30,747 nucleotides of DNA from Chara braunii (taxonomy: Eukaryota > Streptophyta > Charophyceae > Charales > Characeae): positions 1,559,983 to 1,590,729 of the forward strand of contig BFEA01000265.1 in NCBI GenBank assembly GCA_003427395.1, given 5' to 3'. Numbering within the stretch: the first letter of the stretch is position 1; each line of letters begins with the position of its first letter. This document shows positions 1 through 9,237 of the stretch, one piece after another. Position numbers and translations under genes: made by a program. The notes under the pieces were generated by a model that had not been told where the DNA came from, searched no databases, and was given only the letters and a program-made list of their open reading frames with translations.

Positions 1-80
<80 letters not shown>
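1..80. repeat. (TG)n dinucleotide microsatellite
   Basis: An uninterrupted TG run starts at the window edge, so its true length is unknown. It passes into a TGCGTGTTTGTG margin near 80. A short second TG run lies at about 160-175. Open frames through it are low-complexity artefacts. Confidence 0.98.
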
Positions 81-86
<6 letters not shown>

Positions 87-373
87 TGTGTTCTAGATTT
101 TCCCCAGAACAGCCCCAATTCCACCCAGGTGAATAGATTCAGAATCAAAGTTGTCTTTGTGTGTGTGTGTGTGTCCTTTAAACTCTTTTTTTCACTGGTT
201 TTTATGCTTTTTATTATCAAAATATACATTTGAACTTGAAAAAAAACAACAAAAAAATGGAATTGTAGATCTCCAAAAGATCTACAGCCCTATATATAAT
301 TTTATGTTTTGCCCACAAAAAAAACTTTGTGAAAAAAAACAAAAAACCCACCCATTTCATCCTTTTCTTTCTG
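81..373. other. AT-rich gene-free stretch
   Basis: This stretch contains several A-runs of 6-9 bases and no recognisable coding, RNA or mobile-element signal. It ends where homology to the inverted repeat partner near 20752 begins. Confidence 0.6.
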
Positions 374-1170
374 CAGTCAGACTTGTCTTTTTCGACCTTC
401 AGCATGCGCACAAACAGATGACGACCAAGCTGGCGACTTGCACCCACACGAAGCTCAGAGATAACATAGCCAAGAACACAGTTCAGATTCAAACTTGTCT
501 CCTACGGCTTTGGCCAAACACCGTACTCCAACAATTTGTTCATACACACACCCTGGATCTCCCTGGATGTCCCGCACACACAGATACAACACACTCACAC
601 ACACCAACTCCTACCGGGCAGCTATGCCTGCCATCTACCTCTACTACTAGCATACAAGTGGCTATGGCCGCGTCTTCCTTCTCTCAGCCCACTTCTCCTA
701 CGGGCACCCGCAGACCTTCGTACACAAGACGCTTCGACAGTGCTTCTGCATGGCTCACAAGGAGAATGAATGAACGACTTGACGCTGCCTCTTATTTATA
801 CTTCGGATTGTCAAAGGTCTGCCCTTGGACCTTGGGGCCGATGTGCACACAGTCCCATATGGTACTTGCTGGCTGGACACAAACTGGGTACCGCTGACTG
901 GGCTGGGTTAGACTGCCCACCTGCCGACTTGCCTACGGACTGTATCCTAGGCTCCACGAAAGGCTAATTTCGAATCTTCTGGAAGGCCGTAGATTTGAAT
1001 TTTCAGGACTATGGCAGCTACGACGTCGACTCTTCGGGACTGTAGCAGCTACGACTCCTCCCACTGCTAAGACTTCTAATCTACAGACCTACAGTTCGAA
1101 ACCCGACGACCACGCTATCTACAACAAGCAAACAGGCGCCTTTCAGGACACGGATCGCGGTGTCAGGGCA
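374..1170 (+). repeat. Dispersed repeat module A, left copy
   Basis: This segment matches the reverse complement of about 19940-20752 along its whole length. Near-identical anchors are AAGAACACAGTTCAGATTCA, GGAAGGCCGTAGA and CCCGACGACCAC. Identity is clear but imperfect, with many substitutions and small indels, so it is an old interspersed copy and not a recent duplication. Translation in one plus frame (HAHKQMTTKLATCTH...) has a counterpart in the partner, but both frames are short and low complexity, so I do not call a protein. It contains a short duplicated motif around GCAGCTACGAC (about 1012-1052). It probably belongs to a non-coding part of a retroelement. Confidence 0.75.
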
Positions 1171-1194
1171 AATACCCTGACAAGGGTATTTGCC
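1167..1194. repeat. Perfect 12-bp-stem hairpin
   Basis: The arms GGCAAATACCCT and AGGGTATTTGCC are perfect complements around a four-base loop GACA. It lies where homology between the left and right copies of module A fades. Ten of the arm bases recur in another hairpin at 9154-9179. Confidence 0.9.
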
Positions 1195-1689
1195 GGGGAT
1201 TTTAAATGTCGGACGTTGTCCGACTCTTTCGTTGACTTGACGGACTTGATGAGACTGACGTTTGCCAAAAGTTTATTCAGACCTGACCTATGAATGAGAG
1301 ACTAAAAGTTTTCGAACTTTAGTCCGAACGAGTGTGGCGTCCGAGAGTCACGAATGTGAATGGCAATGCTTCGCTTTTGTCGAAGCCGCAGGAACGTGCG
1401 AAAATGGGAACGCTAAAGTTAGACCTATTCTACCTAAAATAATATCGCAGCCGCGCGATTTAGGGCCTAAGTAGGCTAAAAAGAGGGAACCACGGGTATA
1501 GGACGTCGACACGGGAGAGATGGGTTACATGTTTTCATTGGGCCATGAGATTTGACTCCGCCCCGGGGGTCGACGCCGGGGTCACGGCTAAAGGTTGACC
1601 TATCAAGCCTACCAGACTAGGCCCCTGTCTGCGGGGCGTCGGCCTTGAAGCGGGAGAGGCAGCAGGGCCACAGGCAGGCAGGGCCTGCA
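1195..1689. other. Spacer of the left composite repeat, no gene
   Basis: This is about 495 bp between modules A and B. The equivalent place in the right copy is occupied by the 1.9-kb pol relic. It contains a 7-bp hairpin GTCGGAC-GTT-GTCCGAC at 1209-1225 and GC-rich palindromic patches near 1555-1580. No coding signal was found. Confidence 0.5.
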
Positions 1690-2145
1690 AGGTGACAGTG
1701 TCGAGCACATCGGTCCGGCACCGCACAAGGCAGGGACCCTCCCGGCCACGTCACGCAGGAGTTGGTCTAAATCCTCGTCGCGAATATACATGGAGCTTCC
1801 GCACGCCGCTCCGGCCAAGTGTGCCAGCCATACCTCTCGCGAGCCCCTATGACAGGATAGGGCCTACGCGAGGCACGACTTACCTCCACCTTACGGGAGT
1901 TGTCACCTCCCTTCGGTAGGCGTATCCCCGCCGAGCTACCAATCCACAGTACGAAAGCTGATCAGTTGCAATCGCAGAGGTGGACCAGCCGAGGGCGTTT
2001 CTCATTCGCTGTAGCATAGGGGGTACCTGCGGTATTACGCCTCTATCGGACCCGCACGCGAACCAACGCCTTGGGGGGTTGAGGTCCCAAGCGCGACTCG
2101 TCGTCGGTCGACTAGGACGCATCCCACACACCACGCGTACACCAC
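1690..2145 (-). repeat. Dispersed repeat module B, left copy
   Basis: The reverse complement aligns with 17470-17965 on the plus strand. Shared anchors include ACAGCGAATGAG, ACGCCCTCGG, CACCTCTGCGATTGCA (one difference) and CCTATCCTGTC. Identity is patchy with indels, indicating an old copy. No protein is encoded in any frame I would defend. Confidence 0.75.
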
Positions 2146-3380
2146 TCTAAAGAACATAAAAATAAAAACACACACACCCACACATACATATACAGGACAA
2201 ACAGCGCGACAACACTCCTAGTCCCTTAGTAGTCATCCCATAACTCTCCGATGCGAAAATCAGATATGCGATGCGCGCGAGACTTACTATAAAACCGCAC
2301 GGACGCAGGGCTAACTCATATCAACTCGCAATGCAAGCATACGCAAGCAGTCGCAATGATGGCGTACCATATAGTACCCATACTCAAGCGGTCCTCGTTA
2401 AATCTCGAGGGTCGCATTCGACACTCAAGTGTCGGCTGACACACACCTTGAGGGATTAATCTCTCGACGTTGGACAATCGCCAAGTGCGGTTGAAAACCA
2501 CACCCTCTTCTGCACCCTGCAGAGAGTGGGTGGTACACAGGTTCATACCCGTGGTGGCAATTGTCTCTCATCACCCCGGAGACCAGCTCTATCATCCAGG
2601 GGATGGAGAGAAGTCAAGGGGTTTGACTTTGACGGCTGCCACGGACTACAACGTCCAACTATACAAATTAACAAGCAAAATCAATCAATAAATAAATAAA
2701 CATCCCAACACTCATATATCAAATCAGGACTCGAGATAACAATAAAAGAAGGGGGAAACATAAAACCATCAGGTATGCAGATCGTGAGACACATAGTTGT
2801 CATTCTCACTGCCTCCAAAGTATGGCCCATATACCAAGCTCCAAAATACTAACCTGCATAAAACACAGGCACACACAATAGCCACATTGCCATACACCAA
2901 TGTGGTCAACTTTACTGTTCCTTGTAACTCTCACCACGCCTCTCACACTCGAGCCCCAGTTATAGTTCAACTTTTCATAAATCTCATAAATTCTTTATAA
3001 TGGTCATTTAAAAGAAGTCCGGTTAAAACCCTCAAAGAAACATATCACATTTCAGGGCTAAGGCAATCAAGTTGAGGTACAGGTATAAGCAAAGTTGTGT
3101 CGTGAGCCGATAAGTCGACGATCAACCAACCGATTTGTTATCAGTGATAACAAAAGATGATCCTCGTAGGATCAGGCTGAAACTAGTCCAAATCCTAGAT
3201 CGAATGCCCAAAGAAGACTTGTATCATACGACAGGTCAATATCCAAGCCAAATCGTCAATGTATGGAGATCAAATCCCCATGACACGTTCTCACTCAAGA
3301 CTCTCCTAATAACCAAGCCTAGGTCTATCTCTAAGTCAGTGCCCAAAGAAAGGTAGACCTATGGCAGAATCTCCCCCATA
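2146..3380. other. Gene-free stretch with a CA-rich patch
   Basis: A (CA)-rich patch lies at about 2166-2192. The rest is AT-rich with only short frames lacking recognisable motifs. If the LTR edge at 3407-3411 is real, sequence immediately to its left would be the 5' leader of a minus-strand retroelement, but no gag-like frame survives. Confidence 0.5.
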
Positions 3381-3386
3381 CAGAGT

Positions 3387-3411
3387 GGATCGCCAGAGTC
3401 GCCACCTGTCA
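3387..3411 (-). promoter_or_regulatory. LTR 3' edge plus candidate primer-binding site
   Basis: Read on the minus strand, an LTR-like end TGACA (3411-3407) is followed after GG by TGGCGACTCTGGCGATCC (3404-3387). A TGGCGACTC start resembles what I recall of the primer-binding site of plant Tat/Ogre-type Ty3 elements. The seen part is the TGNCA-type edge two bases from a TGG sequence. The lineage is inference. The same edge recurs at 3533-3557. Confidence 0.45.
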
Positions 3412-3472
3412 AAATATAATTTATCTCCTCTAAACTTAAAAAAATTTCGGCAGCGCTTCCCGTAGGAAAAGT

Positions 3473-3510
3473 CTGTCTCTTATACACATCTAGATGTGTA
3501 TAAGAGACAG
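3473..3510. other. Tn5/Nextera mate-pair junction adapter (assembly artefact)
   Basis: Two copies of the 19-bp Tn5 mosaic-end sequence ctgtctcttatacacatct lie back to back in inverted orientation (3473-3491 and 3492-3510) with no bases between. This is the junction sequence created in Nextera mate-pair libraries and has no natural reason to be here. The flanking sequence is the same retroelement edge on both sides, so the contig is probably a misjoin or an untrimmed junction read. Confidence 0.97.
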
Positions 3511-3532
3511 GCATAATCCACCTTATCCATAG

Positions 3533-3557
3533 TGATCGCCAGAGTCGCCACCTGTCA
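3533..3557 (-). promoter_or_regulatory. Second copy of the LTR edge and primer-binding site
   Basis: This repeats 3387-3411 almost exactly, 146 bp away, on the other side of the adapter. Sequence left of the edge (3511-3532) differs from that left of the first copy. The two therefore derive from different element copies or from two ends brought together by the library junction. Confidence 0.5.
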
Positions 3558-3579
3558 AAATATAATTTATCTCCTCTAA

Positions 3580-4123
3580 ACTAAAAAAATTTCGGCAACG
3601 CTTCCCGTAGCAAAAGTGTCTTTCCAGAATTTATATCAGCCTAGATATGAAAACAGAAATAATCTTCGACCTTTCAAAGTCAATTTTTGTCTAACTCCCT
3701 GATTTAGTAAAAATTTGGGCAACACTCCCTTTAGAAAAGGAGACTTCCCAGATTTTTACTAAGCCATATATAAAAATAAGACAAGTTGAACTTTTGAAAA
3801 GTTAAATTTTGACTAACTCCTTGGATTTCCAAAAATTTCGGCAAGGCTTCCCGTAGAGAAAGTAGCTCACTAAATTTTATACAAAGCTAAGTTCAAAATT
3901 TAAAACGACTTTGACTTCGCAAGGTCCAATTTTATCTAACTCCCTGAAGCAACAAAAATTTAGGCAGCACTCCCTTTAGAAAATGAGGCTTCCCAAATTT
4001 TTACTAATCCAAAGAGTCAGGCAAACTGAACTTTGAAAAGACAAAATTTGACTAACTCCTAGGTTTTGTAAAAATTTCGGCAACGCTTCCCGTAGAGAAA
4101 GTGGCTTACCAAGATTTATACAA
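3580..4123. repeat. ~120-bp tandem array in alternating (dimeric) order
   Basis: Five units begin near 3583, 3704, 3829, 3949 and 4066. Units 1, 3 and 5 carry AATTTCGGCAACGCTTCCCG with minor changes. Units 2 and 4 carry a CACTCCCTTTAG version. The order alternates strictly, giving a higher-order period of about 242 bp. A sixth partial unit of the first type (3437-3472) is cut by the adapter. Several units fold: TTAGTAAAAATTTGGG at 3704-3719 pairs with 3747-3762 at 15 of 16 positions, and 4066-4080 pairs with 4109-4123 at 12 of 15. Confidence 0.85.
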
Positions 4124-4400
4124 GACCAAGTATAATAAAAGATCCCAGAAAATGTTGAAATATACCTAAGTAAAAATAAACTTAGCTCAGAAAATGAACT
4201 AACTCCTATGGCTCTAGCACGTGGCGAGCAATTGAAGTAACTACCTAATTGAAACTCAGACTCAGTAGTAATCTCGCTCAGCCACATGCAGGCCAAACCA
4301 TAAAGGTAAGTACCCTCACCAGCCCAAGTCAATCTTGGCAACCAATAGTTCATGGTTTTTCAATGATTCATCCCTTTATACCCAGCTTACATAGGGCATC

Positions 4401-5019
4401 GAGTTAGGTCATTCGTCTTAGAAACAATGCCGACTCTTTGCCTTAGTTATACACGAACAGGTTGCACAACTACTTCTATCTTCATTGGGCATATGACTAA
4501 GCCATTCGTCTTAAAAACAATGCTTAGTCGCACTGATCGATTTAATATCCAAATTTTAATAACTTTCTGACTTCGTTCTCAAAAGAAAATGCAAATATGG
4601 GCAAGGGACTGAACCATTCGACTTGGAAACAATGTTCAGCTTGCCAGACTACTTCCAATTATACTCTGTAATTTCCCTTCTCTTCTTAGCGATATGGCTT
4701 AGCGTTGGACCATTCGGCTTGGAAACAATGCCCAGTTGCCAGTTCACATGCAAATATAAGTAAAATACTTTCTTTTATACTCGGTTTATATTTATGTGCG
4801 TGGTTTTCAGGCTAAACCATTCAACTTAGAAACAATGCTCAGCCTTAGACCAAAATCCTCCCTCAGAATAAAACAAGAACTTAAACCTTTCAATTCACGC
4901 AAACCCTCAGAAATTAAACACAGCAACTAGACCATTCAGCTTAGAAACAATGCCTGGTCCTTCATAAAACAGCCAAATAAACATAGCCCTGGGCCATTCA
5001 GCTTAGAAACAATGCCCAG
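4401..5019. repeat. Seven-copy hairpin array with covarying stems
   Basis: Seven copies share the core CATTCNNCTTRGAAACAATG, with small changes. They lie at about 4401-4436, 4495-4529, 4600-4645, 4704-4735, 4810-4844, 4926-4958 and 4989-5019. CATT and AATG pair as the inner stem. The outer arms differ between copies yet stay complementary: GACTAAG/CTTAGTC (copy 2), CTGAA/TTCAG plus GGCAAG/CTTGCC (copy 3), CTGGG/CCCAG (copy 7). Copies 1, 4, 5 and 6 have mismatches or wobbles. A single unpaired C between outer and inner stem recurs. Spacing is irregular, about 60-115 bp. Confidence 0.85.
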
Positions 5020-6042
5020 TCCTTGGTTGACCCGGTCAAACGCATGCAGTCTGCTTTTCTCCCACCTTCATTCCTTTGTCTGCTTTCAATCAAAATAAAG
5101 ATAAAACTTAAACTTCACTCTCATACATTCCTTCCATTCAATCTGATTAAGTCCTGAAAGAAAGCAAAGTCATAGGGGCAATCCCAGGCATACATCAGTC
5201 GAACTAAAAGGAGATAAGCAAACATGGGTATAATGGGGTCATACAGATAGGACGTTGGATTACCTGATAGTTCCCTGCCTCCAGAACCTCGCCTAGGTTC
5301 CGACAGAGCTCCCGCAATCGGTGGGTTGACTCCCCACAGAGTCTTGCTGCGGTCCTACGGGTTGCAATCCCGCGTGCCGCCTTCCTCTCAGAACAGGATT
5401 AGACTGAGAGTTAGAAAGATAGAATGAGGGGTTTCAGACTCCCGAGATACAGGAGGGGGACTGACTGAACTCCCTAGAGAGGGCCTTGACACCTTCACTC
5501 GCCTGAGGACCCCGCAATGGTAGCTAAAACGGAGCAACAACTTTGTCAATCAAATTCAAATAGCCTGCTGTTAACTTCTCTGTTGATTCTCTAAATCCCA
5601 ACAGCAACCCCCTTGCGGAGCCTCGTGACCCAGAGTATCCTGGCCACAAGCATGTCTGCAGCCCCTTGGCCTTCCTGTCGCTGCCTTTCTTCGTGGGTAG
5701 TATGACCACCGGCTAGCCACATAGCCTGCACCTCTTAGTTGACCTGCTGTAGCTTTATTCTGCAGCGTACAGCGCTGCCAACCAAACACAGAACCTGCAT
5801 TCTTCACTCCTCGCCTTTCGTCACTCCGACCAGATTCGAGCACCGTACCGTCGAGCAGGTAAGTATGTAGTTCTCGCAACTGGTCTTCCAGCGTGCATTG
5901 GCTAGTGGCATAAATAGCCAACAAATAATTTTTATCTCCCTTACTCTAGCCTTCACACTAGGGTCGGCGATCACATGACAACGCATTGTTTGACAAGTCT
6001 CCAAGCCCAGTGAACCTTCCACCGGACATACGCCAGCTAGCA
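5020..6042. other. Gene-free stretch with short inverted pairs and a splice-donor-like site
   Basis: No convincing coding region was found. Short stems include GAACCT/AGGTTC near 5284-5300 and CTCTCA/TGAGAG near 5386-5412, which are of a size expected by chance. A strong 5' splice-site match GCAG|GTAAGTATG begins at 5859 on the plus strand, with no coding frame clearly leading into it. Confidence 0.45.
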
Positions 6043-6104
6043 GGTAAGCTTCTGATCCCCTCAACTGTGCTTTACTCTACTTCCTTCGGTAGAAGAAGCT
6101 TACC
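6043..6104. repeat. 11-bp perfect inverted repeat around a 40-base loop
   Basis: GGTAAGCTTCT (6043-6053) is perfectly complementary to AGAAGCTTACC (6094-6104). The left arm begins with a splice-donor-like CAG|GTAAGC, so folding would mask that site on a transcript. Functional meaning is inference. Confidence 0.75.
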
Positions 6105-7203
6105 CGGGAGAACCTACCCCCGGGGTACAGGCAGCGATACAGACCGTAATTCGGAGTACACTGATCGTGACTTCGTGACCCCATGTTGAAACCCAACCCA
6201 TATAGCCTGTAACCATTATTTGCAGTTATCGGGGTCAATACCGCGCCTGGTGTGCTATCGAGTTCCTACAACAGCCAATGTGCAGTCCGTTGTCACAACG
6301 GACGTACTCTATCGGAAAAACAAACACAGGGATATACTTCACTGTTCACTCCCGCATGCAGAGAGCAAGAAGGAGCCGCCACTCAGACGTACATGGCTTA
6401 GTCATGAGGCAAGCCATAAAAGTGCTACAAGCCTTGCTCCTTGTACTTGCAGGTGTGCTTCCCCTCCATAGGCTAGTTCCAACGGCAAGATGCAACATAC
6501 CAACCAGTCCAACACAGCCTGCCACCTCCGCTCACTCGACTGACTGTGAACAACACGTTCCCGCTTTTCTGGTTGCGGGCAGCACCCACCCGCTTGACCT
6601 GTTGTGAACAGCATGTTCGTGCAGTACTAGCTGCGAGCAGCCTGCTCCCGCTCTCTCCTTCAGCCCATCGGTGAGCGACATACCAGCCAGCGGACAATTC
6701 TGCAACCCCACCAGATAAATCCTCTGGTCCCTTCGCTCCTCTTTTCCTCTAACACCCACGCACCCACCTGTCGGGCACTCCCATTGATTGGATGGAAAAA
6801 AATCCGTCACCAAAATGCAGTCGGGTGCATCTCTTGGGACGAGCCACGCACCGACCAACAGGTAAGTTGCCAACCTCACGGCTCAACTCCTTCTCCGATC
6901 GGTATCTTGTTACACTTGCCGCCAGATCCATACAGATGGCGAAGACTACTGTGACATCGCGATGAGAGGGATAAAGGAGACAGATGATCACCACCCGTCT
7001 CTAGATGATGGCGAGAAGCGCCAGCCCGATGCCCTGCATACTCAAGGAGTGACAAACGAGGCGAATCTTCCGCTGAAACGTGGGCGGATATGGCGCAACT
7101 ATATAATGACACTGCTCAAAAACTAACTTTTGAAACTCAAATCTAGCCCCGCCATCGGCCCATCGTATTCGCCCACCCCAAAAACCATAGATTAGCATCC
7201 TCA
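6105..7203. other. Gene-free stretch with an imperfect ~60-bp tandem duplication
   Basis: Near 6543-6660 the sequence CTGTGAACAACACGTTC... is repeated as TTGTGAACAGCATGTTC..., each followed by a GCGGGCAGC- or GCGAGCAGC-like element. A donor-like ACAG|GTAAGTTG begins at 6862 on the plus strand. Overlapping frames of 70-115 codons on the minus strand have no recognisable motif and are probably chance. Confidence 0.45.
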
Positions 7204-7765
7204 CTCACCTGTTTCCATGGAGAATCGAGTGAGCTACCCCTTTTCCCCTTTCGTCATCCTCCACTTCCGCCATTTCTCGCGCGGCTCTTTCTCTCCTAAC
7301 CTCCTTCTATACTAACTTTCTACTAATTACGACCTCAGATGTAGTGTCGCCTGCCCTTAAAACCCCTATATTGACTCTTTCCCTGCCCGATTCCATCAAG
7401 GAACGGGCAGGCTATACGGTTTTTACCTCTGCCAAAGCCGCCTTTATGCTACGTCCGCGCAACCTCCACTGCTTGTACCGGTCAGACCTTTGTCCAAATC
7501 GGGAATCTAACATGGCCATTCAACTCGGAATGGTCAAAAACCTCGAAATCGAGTCTTTACTTGCCTGTTTTCATCAAGAAACAGGCAAGTTACACAAATT
7601 TAAGTTTCTGCCCCACCACCTTTCTCACCATCTCCACGCACGTCATCTTCCTAACTCACCTCCTACACCACTAACACCAAAACTAACACTGCCACTACCT
7701 TCGCCCTATGCCAAGACCCGAGTCTACTATCTTTCCCCGCTCGTTTTCATCAGGAAACGAGTGGG
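7204..7765. repeat. Four-copy ~177-bp-period array of covarying hairpins
   Basis: Hairpin centres fall at about 7218, 7396, 7574 and 7750 (steps 178, 178, 176). Copy 3 (7559-7590) is a perfect 12-bp stem, ACTTGCCTGTTT with AAACAGGCAAGT, around loop TCATCAAG. Copy 4 (7736-7765) pairs CCCGCTCGTTT with AAACGAGTGGG (one G-T) around TCATCAGG. Copy 2 (7382-7411) pairs CCTGCCCG with CGGGCAGG plus TTCC/GGAA around ATCAA. Copy 1 (7204-7233) is weaker, CTCAC/GTGAG with TTCC/GGA inside. The ~145 bp between hairpins is strongly diverged, apart from a GAGTCTTT-like element just before several of them. Confidence 0.85.
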
Positions 7766-8139
7766 ACATGCATCTTTCCCCTCAGCCATAGCTCCCTCTC
7801 CCGTTTCTGCATTCTTTCTTCCCCGTATGCACCTTGTGCAGAGCGCTGTCCAGATTCGTTTCCTTCTTTCTCTTTATTTACTGCCTTGCTCACGGTGTCT
7901 CCGACCGCCTTGCTCAATGCCTGTGCCCAGCCATGCGCTAAACTGCGGTCCAACGCAGACACGACAACAAGTGCGACCGATATAGGCAGTGGGGTGGTGA
8001 TCATGAAGGTCGACATCCGCTAAGGAGTGAGTATCAACTTACTTCCAAATCCGCCTGCCCGTCAGCTCAAGGTGCTGAGGCGTGTAGTCCACGTTTGTGC
8101 TGTTCAGGCCAGCCCCGCCAGCCCGGTTTCTTTTGTCCC
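7766..8139. other. Pyrimidine-rich gene-free stretch
   Basis: The sequence is C/T-rich. A frame of about 200 codons spans 7344-7985, but it runs through the hairpin array and is rich in P, L and S, as expected of pyrimidine-rich DNA. I do not call it a gene. Confidence 0.5.
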
Positions 8140-8486
8140 GCTCTGCCCAGGCAGAGCTCACCACCTCTTAGTTCCCTAACAGGCCTGCCCCCACTCACCT
8201 TTCCCACACAACCGATCACAGGATTGGGGTTGTGGCCTCACTGCAATCTGTAGCGTGAGGCTTGGTGACGTGGGCCGTGGTGCAGATCTTAGTGGTAGTA
8301 GCAAATATTCAAATGTGAACTCTTGGGGCGGAGTGGGGACATGTCATATAGGAACAGCTGTTGGGACAGTTCTGCCGCACATCCAAAACTGCGGCAGCCT
8401 CCCACCTGTACCCCGCCCAGACGTAGTTCACCATCTTACCTGTCCAAGCAGGCATGCTCACACACAACCTCTCACGACAGGTCGTG
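8140..8486. repeat. Cluster of short palindromes
   Basis: Stems seen are GCTCTGCC/GGCAGAGC with a 2-base loop (8140-8157), ACAACC/GGTTGT (8208-8233), GCCTCAC/GTGAGGC (8235-8261), CTGCCGC/GCGGCAG (8372-8397) and CACGAC/GTCGTG (8472-8485). Most stems of 6-7 bp could be chance individually. Their density in 350 bp is notable. Confidence 0.55.
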
Positions 8487-8673
8487 GTTGGTGGACGGTG
8501 GACCCGCAGCCACCCCCGTTACTCAGCTTTCTCCCGCACCGTGGACCAACCCAAAGGGCGATCACCCAAGGTCCTCGACTGCCTTGTCGGCCACCGTGGG
8601 GATTTTCAATCATTCCTCGTTGTAGAGAAGTCCCGCCAGCATCCCGAACATGAAGAAAAATTATAACGGGCCC

Positions 8674-8675
<2 letters not shown>

Positions 8676-8711
<36 letters not shown>

Positions 8712-8767
8712 GAAAAATATGAAACAAATATATGTTATGCCCGAAAAAAAAAAAAAAAAAAAAAAAA
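8676..8767. repeat. Two poly(A) runs separated by ~35 bp
   Basis: A33 lies at 8676-8708 and A24 at 8744-8767, with an AT-rich 35-bp insert between. This could be a retroposed 3' end with a duplicated tail, or an expanded homopolymer. No target-site duplication was recognised. Confidence 0.9.
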
Positions 8768-9153
8768 GGCATGTTCAAGGTCCTCCACTGCTGCGACGAC
8801 CACCCATGTCCGACGACATAGCAAGTGAGTCAGGTCCGTCGGTCTGTCGGTCCTAACGCCGGTTTCGCAGCCGATCTCTGAGTCAAAGGCACAAAATAAA
8901 AGTGGGAATAATAATAATAATAGTAAAAATACCAATGCATAAAAATAAAATGCGGGGAACACCAAAATTAAGGGGGACGAGAGGTTGCGCGTCCCTCTAG
9001 CCTACAACGCCGTGCACACCCTGGCCGCACAGGGTTGCATCCCACCATCGACGAGGCTCGCACGCCGCTCGTCCATACAGGACTAGACTCTCTCCCGCAA
9101 GTACTCCGCCAACTCCGGATGAGGCCGTATCGGCGCGACTTGCGCGAAGCACG

Positions 9154-9179
9154 CCAAATACCCTTGTATGGGTATTTGG
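9154..9179. repeat. Perfect 10-bp-stem hairpin
   Basis: CCAAATACCC and GGGTATTTGG enclose TTGTAT. The arms share ten bases with the 1167-1194 hairpin, although flanks and loops differ. Confidence 0.85.
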
Positions 9180-9237
9180 TACGACAACGGCATGGGGGAA
9201 AAGTGATTGGGCAAGCTCTTTGTATAGAAGAGTTGTT

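Larger units (their letters stand above)
3407..5019 (-). mobile_element. LTR-like segment of a Ty3-type retroelement, interrupted by adapter
   Basis: The left boundary is the TGACA edge. The right boundary is not identified. The segment holds two tandem hairpin families and no coding capacity, which fits an LTR or untranslated region more than an internal coding domain. The U3/R/U5 division is not visible. An alternative is a satellite-like array that happens to adjoin a retroelement end. Confidence 0.4.

Noticed and set aside
151-897. Long plus-strand open frame of about 248 codons
   Set aside because: It runs through T/A homopolymers, a TG tract and dispersed repeat module A. Composition is His/Thr-rich from CA repeats and no domain is seen.
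3976-4353. Minus-strand frame of about 125 codons
   Set aside because: It is read through the tandem hairpin repeats of the LTR-like segment. Related units are interrupted in the same frame.
4401-5019. CRISPR-like array
   Set aside because: Spacing is irregular, 60-115 bp, the repeats are degenerate and the context is eukaryotic. Covarying hairpins explain the pattern better.
7382-7765. Hammerhead-like words (CTGATGA, GAAAC) on the minus strand of the hairpins
   Set aside because: The second stem and the cleavage-site context required for a hammerhead ribozyme are absent. The words arise from the conserved loop.
7344-7985. Plus-strand frame of about 213 codons
   Set aside because: It crosses the hairpin array in pyrimidine-rich DNA. 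The Pro/Leu/Ser content follows base composition and no homologous domain is recognisable.
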